Assembly (NCBI GenBank): GCA_002841765.1
Contig: PHAV01000018.1
Coordinates: forward strand, 1-54,812
DNA length: 54,812 bases
From: Deltaproteobacteria bacterium HGW-Deltaproteobacteria-4
Lineage (GTDB): Bacteria > Desulfobacterota > Desulfuromonadia > Desulfuromonadales > UBA2197
Direction: 5' to 3'
Under the pieces are notes generated by a model. It worked only from the letters and a program-made list of their open reading frames with translations. It searched no databases and had not been told where the DNA came from. The position numbers and the translations under genes were made by a program. Shown here piece by piece: positions 24,233 to 33,110 of the stretch (its first letter is position 1; each line of letters opens with the position of its first letter).

Positions 24233-25273
24233 TTATTTCTTGCCACTCAGACGGTGGACGCATTCGACCATATGAATGGCGTTCTCAGGCGGCACTGTCG
24301 GCAGGATACCGTGGCCAAGATTGAAGATGAAGCCGGGGCGGCCGGCATTTTCGTCGAGAATGCGCTGCACCTCTTTCTCGATATACGGCTTCGGCGCGTA
24401 GAGGACGGTCGGATCGAGATTCCCCTGCACCGCCACCTCGGGGCCGAGGATGTCGCGGGCTTTGCCAAGATTGACGTGCCAGTCGAGACCGACGACATCG
24501 GCGCCAGCTTCCTTGACGAGTTCGAGCATGGTGCCGCCGTTCTTGACGAAGTAGATCACCGGAATGCCGTCGCGCTTAAGGCCATTAATCAACTGCTTGA
24601 CGTAGGGGAGGATGTAGCGCTCGAAGTCGTGCGGCGCCAGCAAGCCGCCCCAGGTGTCGAAGATCTGGATCGTCTGGGCGCCGGCCTCGATCTGCATGTT
24701 GAGATAGCGCCGATCCATCTCGGTGATCTTCTGCATCAGGGCGTCATAGAGGGGGAAATCGGCGTACATCATCTGCTTGAGGGCGGCAAAATCCTTGCTG
24801 CCGTGCCCTTCGACCATGTAGCAGGCGAGGGTAAAGGGGGCGCCGCCAAAGCCGATGAGGGGGACGCGCCCTTCAAAGGCAGTACGCAACCGCTTAATGA
24901 TCGCCGGCACATAAGGGACTGCCTGGGACATGTCGGCCGGGACGATCAGGGCCTCGACGTCGGCGGCGGTGCGGATCGGTTTCTCGAAGATCGGCCCGGG
25001 GGTAAAGTCGAGGGCCATCCCCATCGGCTCGATTGGTGTGAGGATGTCGGAGAAAAGGATCGCTGCGTCGACATTGAGAATATCGATCGGCTGAATCGTC
25101 ACCTCAGCGGCGCGCTCGGGATCTTTGCAGAGATCGAGAAAGGTGCCTCCGCCTTTGGCGCGCACATCTTTGTAGCACTGTAGATAACGGCCGGCCTGGC
25201 GCATCAGCCAGACAGGGACGTAGTCGGTCGGCTGGCCCCAGCAGGCCTTGATGAAGGTGTATTCTTTGGACAT
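24233..25273 (-). CDS. hemE: Uroporphyrinogen III decarboxylase
   Basis: Converts uroporphyrinogen III to coproporphyrinogen III. 346 residues, standard length. Signature motifs: PVWLMRQAGRYLQCYKDVR near the N-terminus (substrate-binding Arg residues), GFGGAPFTLACYMVEG, IFDTWGGLL, and FNLGHGILPTVPPENA near the end. Strong AGGAGG before ATG 25273. It lies between the radical SAM gene and hemH in one minus-strand operon. Confidence 0.97.
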   Translation of the reverse strand: MSKEYTFIKACWGQPTDYVPVWLMRQAGRYLQCYKDVRAKGGGTFLDLCKDPERAAEVTIQPIDILNVDAAILFSDILTPIEPMGMALDFTPGPIFEKPIRTAADVEALIVPADMSQAVPYVPAIIKRLRTAFEGRVPLIGFGGAPFTLACYMVEGHGSKDFAALKQMMYADFPLYDALMQKITEMDRRYLNMQIEAGAQTIQIFDTWGGLLAPHDFERYILPYVKQLINGLKRDGIPVIYFVKNGGTMLELVKEAGADVVGLDWHVNLGKARDILGPEVAVQGNLDPTVLYAPKPYIEKEVQRILDENAGRPGFIFNLGHGILPTVPPENAIHMVECVHRLSGKK

Positions 25274-25312
25274 GGGATAAATCCTCCTGTGGATTTGATA
25301 TGAATTATGTAA

Positions 25313-25352
25313 GGGCGCAATTTATTGCGCCCAGGGCGTGATGAATCACGCC
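25313..25352. repeat. Two adjacent palindromic repeats upstream of hemE
   Basis: GGGCGCAAT/ATTGCGCCC (25313-25321 with 25324-25332) and GGCGTGAT/ATCACGCC (25335-25342 with 25345-25352), each with a 2-nt loop. They fill the gap between the radical SAM stop and hemE start. The tandem layout is that of a dispersed extragenic palindrome. Confidence 0.65.
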
Positions 25353-25353
25353 T

Positions 25354-26460
25354 CTACGCTTTCGGTGCCAGTTCGGCGGCTTCCTTCTCCAGGCGCTTGC
25401 GGGTGCGCAGCGGCGTGTAGTTGCAGAACGGCTCTTCGGCCATGTAGTCGCCGTAAACAGCGTCGGCGCGGGCCCGGCAACCGCCGCAAACGTTGATGAA
25501 TTCGCACTCGCCGCATTTGCCTTTATACGCCTTGAAGTTGCGCAGGTCGTTGAAGACCTTGCTATTGAACCACAACTCGCGGAAGGGGACCTGCTTGACA
25601 TTGCCGACCGAGGAATGGAAGTAGGAGCAGGGCTTGAGATTGCCGAAACAGTCGATGAGACAGATGGTCTGGGCAGCGATGCAGCCTTTGCCGCCGCCGG
25701 TGGAGAAGGTCAGGGAGCGGCGCTGGAAATCGACCCCTTCGGCCTTGGCCATCTGCGGAACGATGCGGTAATAGTGAGGGGCGCAGGTCGGACGCATGAG
25801 GATATCGTCCTCCCCCTTCTCTTGTTGATAATGCCAGGCCAGGATCTCTTCGTAATCCTCCGCCGAGATCAGCTCATTCATGATCTCTTCGCCGCGACCG
25901 GTGGGGACGATCATGAACATGTACCAGGCGGTGGCGCCGAGCCCCTTGGCGACCTTGAAGGTGGCGGCGATATCGTGCTGATTACGCTTGGTAAAGGAAG
26001 AGTTGACGAGGAATTTGATACCATGTTTTTTGAAGAGCTCGCTGGCACGGACGACGCCGTCGAAGGCGCCGGGGCAGGAACGGAAATCGTCATGGATCGC
26101 CGCGGTCGAGCCGTCGAGGGAGAGGGAGACCATCTTGATATCGGCTTCCTTCATCTTCAGGCAGACCTCGTCGGTGACCAGAGTACCGTTGGTCGCCATG
26201 CACATCCGCAGCCCCTTGCTGGTGCCGTACCTGGCGATGTCGAAGATGTCGGCGCGCATCAGCGGTTCGCCGCCGGAAAGGACCATGACCGGCTTGCTGA
26301 CTTCACAGATATCGTCGATCAGCTTGTAGGCTTCTTCGGTATTGAAGTCGCCGGTCGCCGCCGACATGTCTGACGAACAGCGGCAGTGCACACAGCTGAG
26401 GTTGCAACGCTGGGTAGTCTCCCAGGCGATCCACTTGGGAATAAACTCTTCACTGCTCAT
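25354..26460 (-). CDS. Radical SAM/SPASM protein of heme biosynthesis type (AhbD/NirJ-like)
   Basis: 368 residues. The radical SAM cluster motif CNLSCVHC is near residues 19-26, VLSGGEPL (GGE motif) near 60-67, and a C-terminal SPASM-type domain has about eight Cys ([29 protein letters not shown], and a final C). Position directly ahead of hemE and hemH points to tetrapyrrole chemistry. AhbD decarboxylates iron-coproporphyrin III to heme b; NirJ and AhbC act on related substrates. Which of these applies cannot be settled by eye. If AhbD-like, it would be odd beside the classical HemE/HemH route. AAGGA precedes ATG 26460. Confidence 0.82.
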   Translation of the reverse strand: MSSEEFIPKWIAWETTQRCNLSCVHCRCSSDMSAATGDFNTEEAYKLIDDICEVSKPVMVLSGGEPLMRADIFDIARYGTSKGLRMCMATNGTLVTDEVCLKMKEADIKMVSLSLDGSTAAIHDDFRSCPGAFDGVVRASELFKKHGIKFLVNSSFTKRNQHDIAATFKVAKGLGATAWYMFMIVPTGRGEEIMNELISAEDYEEILAWHYQQEKGEDDILMRPTCAPHYYRIVPQMAKAEGVDFQRRSLTFSTGGGKGCIAAQTICLIDCFGNLKPCSYFHSSVGNVKQVPFRELWFNSKVFNDLRNFKAYKGKCGECEFINVCGGCRARADAVYGDYMAEEPFCNYTPLRTRKRLEKEAAELAPKA

Positions 26461-26565
26461 GGTTGTTCCTTCCTGGCCTTGATCGGTTGCGAAACAGGTT
26501 ATTGAAATCTTTTCCTGCAGATCTTCCAGCTTGTCATCAGGATAACTATCAAAATAAACAATAAA

Positions 26566-26594
26566 TTTTTACATAAAACCACTTACCCAGTCAA
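26566..26594 (-). promoter_or_regulatory. Weak candidate promoter of the heme operon
   Basis: On the minus strand TTGACT (26594-26589), 17-bp spacer, TAAAAA (26571-26566). It lies about 110 bp upstream of the radical SAM start in the AT-rich gap after pepF. Weak match at -10. Confidence 0.35.
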
Positions 26595-26642
26595 GAAAAG
26601 GATTAAACATTCGATACTCTGTACGGCGCTTATCTCCAGCAG

Positions 26643-28457
26643 CTAAAGGCGACTCCCCTCCTTTGCGGCGATCAGCGTCCGTAGCTCCGACAAGAGTTCG
26701 CGGACCAGATTATACCCTTCCTGCCAGAAGCCGGGATCGCCCAGGTCAATGCCGAAAGGGCGCAAGGCCTCCACCGGCGATTGACTGCCGCCGGCAGCGA
26801 GGAGCGCAAAATATTTCGGGACGAAACTCTCCCCCTCCTGCTGATAACGGCGGTAAAGGGCAAGGGTGACGAGTTCGCCGAAGATATAGGAATAACAGTA
26901 AAAGCGCGATTGAATGAAGTGTCCGATGTAGCTCCAGCCCCAGCGATAAGGCTCGATCATCTCCACGCTGTCGCCGAAGAGTTTGCCATTCTCGGTGAGC
27001 CACAGGGCACAGAGATCGTCGGCGGAAAGGAGTCCCTCCCCCCGCTTCTGGTGGGCGGCGAGCTCGAAGCGGGTGAGGACGTTCTGCCGCAGAGTGGTGG
27101 CGATGATCTCCTCGATCTTGCTGCAAAGGAGGGCGATCTTGAGTTGCGGATCGCTCTCGACGGCAAGGAGATGACGGGTGAGGAGAATTTCGGCAAAGAC
27201 GCTGGCGGTCTCGGCGAGCGGGAGGGGGGCATTGTAGTTGTAAAGATTCTGCCGGCCGGCAAGGGCAAAGTGGACGCCATGCCCGAGTTCGTGCGCCAGG
27301 GTCGAAAGGTCGCGCAGGGTGCCGGTGTAGTTGGTGAGGATATAAGCAGAGATCCCCGGCGCCATACCGTGACAGAAGGCGCCGCCGCTCTTCCCCGCCG
27401 CCGGAAAGATATCGATCCGCTGCTCGGCAAAGAAACTTTGTGCGAGTTCCGCCAGCTGCGGTGAAAAGGCCGAGAAGGAAGCGAGGACCGTGGCGCGCGC
27501 TTCGGCAAAATCTATGGTGCGCACCGTCGTGCTCAAGGGGGCGTAAAGGTCGGTATTCTTCATCCTCTCCAGGCCGAGGAGCTGACGCTTGAGGACAAAA
27601 TACTCCTGGCCGAGGCCATAATTCGCTTCGCTGACCGCCATCATCTGCTCGACCATGGCCGGCGCGGTCTCGCTTTCAAGGTGGGTCGGGGTCATCAGCT
27701 GTGGGTAACCGCGCAGCTCCGCTTCCTTGCCGTGGTCAAGGAGGATGTTATTGAAGCAGGCGACCAGCACCGTCCCGGCGGCGGCATGCCCATGGAGAAA
27801 AGTGCTGAAAGCTCCTTCGCGCACGTTGCCGTCAGGATGGTAAAGGAGGGCGAGAAGCTCTTCGCCGCTCGTTCCGCGGGGAGTTTCTTCGCCGGGGAAG
27901 GTGAAGGTAAAGCGCATCTCGCCGGTGATCTCCTCGAAGAGCTGCGCAAAGGCCTCCTTCCCCGAGAGATCCTTGCGTTTGAGCGCCTGTTCGACCGCTT
28001 CGCTCAGGGTGTAGGGGGCATGGGCGCGCAACTGTTGCAGATAGTGCTTATACTCCTGAAGTTCCGGCGCGGTCAGGAGAGGAGCAAAGACCTCGTTACT
28101 GAGGCGCAGCAGATCGAGTTCGAAGAAGAGAGTCGTCTCCATGACGGCATGCCACGCTTCGCGGGCCCGGGCAAACAGGGCCTTGTGGCAATCGTCGTCA
28201 CTCTTGGCGCTGAAAAGGAGCTGTGCATAAAAGTATGGCTGCAGCCCTTGCTTTTGCAGTTCTGCATAACGATGCAGCGCCAGAGCCAAAGCCGGTGCAC
28301 TAATCGTTGTTTCGTCGAGAGTGCCACGCAAATCGGCGGCAAAGGTTTGAGCGGCGCTTAGCGCTGCTTGCAGATCCCTTTCCCAGGCAGGATCGTCCGG
28401 CGCAAGGTAAAGAGGAGTCAAGTCCCAGCAGTTTTCGGAGGAAGGGGTCGTCGTCAT
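26643..28457 (-). CDS. pepF: M3-family oligoendopeptidase F
   Basis: 604 residues from ATG 28457 (GAGGTG upstream; an earlier in-frame ATG at 28487 is less likely). Cytoplasmic zinc peptidase for short peptides. The zinc motif is HELGH in STLAHELGHGVHFALA at about residue 376, with the third Glu in the ETASVFAEIL helix about 25 residues later. The N-terminal PepF lid domain is recognisable (SEAVEQALKRKDLSGKEAFAQLFEE). Length and layout are normal for PepF. It lies upstream of and parallel to the heme operon but 180 bp away with its own unit. Confidence 0.93.
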   Translation of the reverse strand: MTTTPSSENCWDLTPLYLAPDDPAWERDLQAALSAAQTFAADLRGTLDETTISAPALALALHRYAELQKQGLQPYFYAQLLFSAKSDDDCHKALFARAREAWHAVMETTLFFELDLLRLSNEVFAPLLTAPELQEYKHYLQQLRAHAPYTLSEAVEQALKRKDLSGKEAFAQLFEEITGEMRFTFTFPGEETPRGTSGEELLALLYHPDGNVREGAFSTFLHGHAAAGTVLVACFNNILLDHGKEAELRGYPQLMTPTHLESETAPAMVEQMMAVSEANYGLGQEYFVLKRQLLGLERMKNTDLYAPLSTTVRTIDFAEARATVLASFSAFSPQLAELAQSFFAEQRIDIFPAAGKSGGAFCHGMAPGISAYILTNYTGTLRDLSTLAHELGHGVHFALAGRQNLYNYNAPLPLAETASVFAEILLTRHLLAVESDPQLKIALLCSKIEEIIATTLRQNVLTRFELAAHQKRGEGLLSADDLCALWLTENGKLFGDSVEMIEPYRWGWSYIGHFIQSRFYCYSYIFGELVTLALYRRYQQEGESFVPKYFALLAAGGSQSPVEALRPFGIDLGDPGFWQEGYNLVRELLSELRTLIAAKEGSRL

Positions 28458-28500
28458 GATGCACCTCATCGGGATAGAATTGCGCAAGGAAATTACTACC

Positions 28501-28544
28501 CCGTCTGGTTGCTGTCAATGCCGCCATTGACAGCAACCAGACGG
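28501..28544. repeat. Perfect 20-bp inverted repeat in a divergent promoter region
   Basis: Arm 28501-28520 is the exact reverse complement of 28525-28544, loop CCGC. It lies between divergent pepF and the polyferredoxin gene, 43 bp from each start. There is no T run on either side, so it is not an ordinary terminator. It could be a cruciform-forming operator, a leader hairpin of either mRNA, or a small mobile palindrome. Confidence 0.8.
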
Positions 28545-28588
28545 CTCAGCTAGGCTGGCGACACTCTCAGGGTTGAAAGGAAGTTCCC

Positions 28589-29575
28589 ATGCTGCGCCGC
28601 CTCCCCCCGCAACTCCCCCGCCACCTCGTGCAAGGCGGATTTATCCTCTTCTTCCTCTGGATCGGCATCCGCTTTTACCTGTGGAAGAGTGCAATCGCCA
28701 CAACCGGAATGGCCCCCTTTCCCCGCCCGGATGCCGTCGACGGCTTTCTGCCGATCAGCGGCTTGATGAATTTACGCTACTGGCTGCAAAGCGGCGAGCT
28801 CTTCCCGGTCCATCCCGCCGCCGCCCTGATCCTCCTCGCCGCCCTTTTGACCGGACTCCTCCTCAAACGCGGCTTCTGTGCGTGGATCTGCCCGGTCTTT
28901 TCCCTCGGCGAAGCGCTGTGGCGCCTCGGCCATAAACTCTTCGGCCGCAACTTCATCCCTCCTTTCTGGATCGATCTGCCCCTGCGCAGCCTCAAATATC
29001 TCCTCCTCGCCTTCTTCCTCTTTGCCGCTCTCTTTGCCATGCCATTGCCGGCGCTGCAAGCCTTTCTTGCCGCGCCGTACCATCAGATTGTCGATGTGCG
29101 CATGCTGCACTTCTTTACCGACCCTTCGGCCATCGTCCTGATCTTTGTCGCGATCACGATCGTCCTCTCGATTTTCGTCAAGCTCCCCTGGTGCCGCTAC
29201 CTTTGCCCTTATGGCGCCCTCCTCGGCCTCGTCTCTCTGGCCTCGATCGGCAAGATCCGCCGCTCTCCGGAAAAGTGCGTGCGCTGCAATGCCTGCTCGC
29301 ATCGCTGCCCCGCTTCCCTGCCGGTGATGCTCAAGACGACAATCCGTTCGGCGGAATGTTTTGCCTGTTATCGCTGTGTCGCCGGCTGTCCGGCACCGGG
29401 AGCCCTGAGCTTCACCTGGGCGCGGCGCTGGGTCATCCCCCCTTTCCTCTTTGCCGTCCTCCTTTTGACCCTCTTTATCGGCGTCGATCTCTACGGCCGC
29501 AGCATCGATCGCTGGCACTCCGGAGTTGCTGATCAACAGGTCAGGCTCCTCCTTCAACCCGTGAAAAGACCGTGA
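28589..29575 (+). CDS. NapH/CcoG-like membrane polyferredoxin
   Basis: 328 residues with about five transmembrane segments. Two membrane-proximal CxxxCP motifs are present (CAWICP about 96-101 and CRYLCP about 207-212), as in NapH/NosR/CcoG proteins. They are followed by two ferredoxin [4Fe-4S] motifs: CVRCNACSHRCP (about 231) and CFACYRCVAGCP (about 259). It would pass electrons from a quinol or low-potential donor across the membrane to periplasmic reductases. No terminal reductase gene is adjacent, so the partner is unknown. AAGGA upstream. It is divergent from pepF across the perfect palindrome. Confidence 0.9.
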   Translation: MLRRLPPQLPRHLVQGGFILFFLWIGIRFYLWKSAIATTGMAPFPRPDAVDGFLPISGLMNLRYWLQSGELFPVHPAAALILLAALLTGLLLKRGFCAWICPVFSLGEALWRLGHKLFGRNFIPPFWIDLPLRSLKYLLLAFFLFAALFAMPLPALQAFLAAPYHQIVDVRMLHFFTDPSAIVLIFVAITIVLSIFVKLPWCRYLCPYGALLGLVSLASIGKIRRSPEKCVRCNACSHRCPASLPVMLKTTIRSAECFACYRCVAGCPAPGALSFTWARRWVIPPFLFAVLLLTLFIGVDLYGRSIDRWHSGVADQQVRLLLQPVKRP

Positions 29576-29581
29576 TTTTCT

Positions 29582-29610
29582 TTGACGTATCCAAGGAGGC
29601 TGTGTTAAAA
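29582..29610 (+). promoter_or_regulatory. Possible promoter of ettA
   Basis: TTGACG (29582-29587), 17-bp spacer, TTAAAA (29605-29610), about 50 bp before ATG 29662. Moderate to weak match. Confidence 0.35.
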
Positions 29611-29661
29611 AATACGGCTCTTGACGCAACCTAATTTCTTTGCCGGAGGCAAAATAAAACG

Positions 29662-31332
<1,671 letters not shown>

Positions 31333-31677
31333 GCAGCCAATTCCTCCTCCCCCTCCTTGATCAAGGAGGGGGCTGGGGGGTGGTGTCTGAGACAGCAAAT
31401 CACAACCAGAAAAGCGCCAGACTCCTGCAAATAAATTCCTCCCCCGCCAATTTTCTCTTCAAACAGCTTATTTTGTCAGATAATTGTAAGAGCCGCCCGC
31501 TATCTTCAGCCTCGCTAATGAGCTTTACCCGATGTCCGGAGGAGTACTACGGAGGGTGTGATCTACTTTAATTCTATTGAAGTGGTGAGCTTGGGGGGAT
31601 GACGATTTGCCAAGCAGGCGGCAACAGCGTTGCATCGAACAGACTCCGGGATTGTTTAAATATTTTCTCTTTTTTTG
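31333..31677 (+). other. Intergenic region, possible non-coding transcript
   Basis: No convincing gene. A 24-bp GC-rich palindrome at 31349-31372 opens the stretch. From about 31480 the DNA has local hairpins (ACTTTAAT TCT ATTGAAGT near 31567-31585 and GCAAC/GTTGC near 31621-31633) and several GGA motifs (GGAGGA, CGGAGG, GGGGGGA), then an intrinsic terminator. The layout would suit a small RNA, possibly a CsrA-binding one, but no clear promoter was found. A 17-codon frame with an ATG near 31518 is probably chance. Confidence 0.3.
31349..31372. repeat. 24-bp perfect palindrome after ettA
   Basis: CCCCCTCCTTGA joined directly to TCAAGGAGGGGG, no spacer, followed by GCTGGGGGGTGG. No T run follows. 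It resembles the G-rich dispersed palindromes seen between genes in many bacterial genomes. Confidence 0.6.
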
Positions 31678-31703
31678 GCGGACCTTAATGGTCCGCTTTT
31701 TTT
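31678..31703 (+). terminator. Intrinsic terminator upstream of the poly(A) polymerase gene
   Basis: Stem GCGGACC/GGTCCGC (31678-31684 with 31690-31696), loop TTAAT, seven T. It ends whatever is transcribed from the ettA side. Confidence 0.85.
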
Positions 31704-31790
31704 ATGTGCTGCTCGACTCCTGCTACTTTTTTCTTTAATACCGCAGCGTTCTCTGCTAGTCTGCGCCAACCTTACGGAGCCACGCCGATT

Positions 31791-33059
31791 ATGACCAACC
31801 TGCCCATTATCCTCCCCCGCGCCGAGCACCACATTTCCCGTAAACAGTTCGACGAAATGACCCTGAAAGTCCTGTACCGTCTGCGCGGTCAGAATTTTAA
31901 AGCTTATCTTGTCGGCGGCTGTGTACGCGATCTCCTCCTCAACCGCATCCCCAAAGATTTCGATGTGGCGACTGATGCCACCCCGAGCCAGGTCAAGAAA
32001 CTCTTCCGCAACTGCTTCCTGGTTGGCCGCCGCTTTCGTCTGGCTCATATCCGTTTTGGCAGCGAAGTCGTCGAGGTCGCCACCTTTCGCCGCCATGCTC
32101 ACGCCGATGATCTCCCCGAAGATCCTGCTGACCACCATCATTTTCGCGAGAATGTTTTCGGCACCCCGGAGGAAGACGCTTCCCGCCGCGACTTCACCAT
32201 CAACGCCCTCTTTTACGATATCGATTCCTTTGCCATCATCGATTATGTCGGTGGTCTGCGCGATCTTGCCGAACGCCGCATCCGGATGATCGGCGATCCC
32301 CTGATCCGCTACCAGGAAGATCCGGTGCGGATGCTGCGCGCCCTCGAATTTGCCGCCCGCCTCGACTTCACCCTCGATTCCGCCACTTATGACGGTATTC
32401 TACAGTGCGCACCACTGGTCGCGACGGCGGCGCCAGCCCGGGTGCGGGAAGAATTGCAGAATCTCTTTCGCTACGGCATCGCCGGAGCGGTGCTGCGCAG
32501 TGCCAGCGAGACACAACTTCTGGCACCGCTTTTGGGCGGCTATCAAGCGGATGAAACGACTCTGCGCCTGCTCGACGCCAGCGATCAGCGCACCGCGCAG
32601 GGGGAGCCGGCTGCCAGCGAAGGCTTTGCCCTCGCCCTCCTCTTTGCCTCGGCCTTTGTGCAAAAGAGCAGCAAATACCAAACTCTCAGCGAAGCCCTCC
32701 CCCTCTCTTCGACCCTCCTCGCCGGCCACTGCGAACATTTCCATATCGCCAGCGGCATTCGCCATCAAGCACGCGAACTCCTTTTGGCCCTCTTCCGTTA
32801 TCTGCGCGGACCGGGACAACGTGGCGAAAAGCGTTTTCTCGTCCATGCCGCGGCGCAGCCCGGTTTTGAGCTCTTCCGCCTTTATCTCACCGCCAGCGGC
32901 GAAGGGGACGAACTGCTCAACCGCTGGCAGCAGCACCTGGAACGGCACCGACAACCGGACGCGAAACTGGCCGACGGCGCAGAACCGCCCAAAGGCCCAC
33001 GCAAAAGAAAGCGCCGGCGGGGCGGCAAGAAACGCCTTGCAGCACCGGCGACAGAATAG
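31791..33059 (+). CDS. pcnB: Poly(A) polymerase / tRNA nucleotidyltransferase superfamily, PcnB-like
   Basis: 422 residues from ATG 31791 (CGGAG upstream). Class II nucleotidyltransferase head: VGGCVRDLLLNRIPKDFDVATDA at about residues 41-63, with the catalytic DFD pair; RRDFTINALFYD; and EDPVRMLRALEFAARL in the RNA-binding part. The tail is very basic (KGPRKRKRRRGGKKR), typical of bacterial poly(A) polymerase I rather than CCA-adding enzyme. It would add 3' A tails that promote RNA decay. It is slightly shorter than E. coli PcnB. The split from CCA-adding enzymes is subtle in this lineage. Confidence 0.85.
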   Translation: MTNLPIILPRAEHHISRKQFDEMTLKVLYRLRGQNFKAYLVGGCVRDLLLNRIPKDFDVATDATPSQVKKLFRNCFLVGRRFRLAHIRFGSEVVEVATFRRHAHADDLPEDPADHHHFRENVFGTPEEDASRRDFTINALFYDIDSFAIIDYVGGLRDLAERRIRMIGDPLIRYQEDPVRMLRALEFAARLDFTLDSATYDGILQCAPLVATAAPARVREELQNLFRYGIAGAVLRSASETQLLAPLLGGYQADETTLRLLDASDQRTAQGEPAASEGFALALLFASAFVQKSSKYQTLSEALPLSSTLLAGHCEHFHIASGIRHQARELLLALFRYLRGPGQRGEKRFLVHAAAQPGFELFRLYLTASGEGDELLNRWQQHLERHRQPDAKLADGAEPPKGPRKRKRRRGGKKRLAAPATE

Positions 33060-33100
33060 AAAAGACGGGATGCGCCCAGGCGGACATCCCGTCTTTTTTT
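33060..33100. terminator. Bidirectional terminator between pcnB and the transglutaminase gene
   Basis: 13-bp stem AAAAGACGGGATG/CATCCCGTCTTTT (33060-33072 with 33085-33097) followed by T on the plus strand; A run on the other side suits the minus-strand gene. The genes on both sides converge on it. Confidence 0.88.
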
Positions 33101-33110
33101 ATTTCAGCCT

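Noticed and set aside
24254-25183. 309-codon plus-strand frame across hemE
   Set aside because: Opposite to hemE, which has complete signature motifs; the frame exists because of codon bias.
31349-31372. The G/C-rich palindrome as terminator of ettA
   Set aside because: No T run follows on either strand; the true terminator comes 300 bp later.
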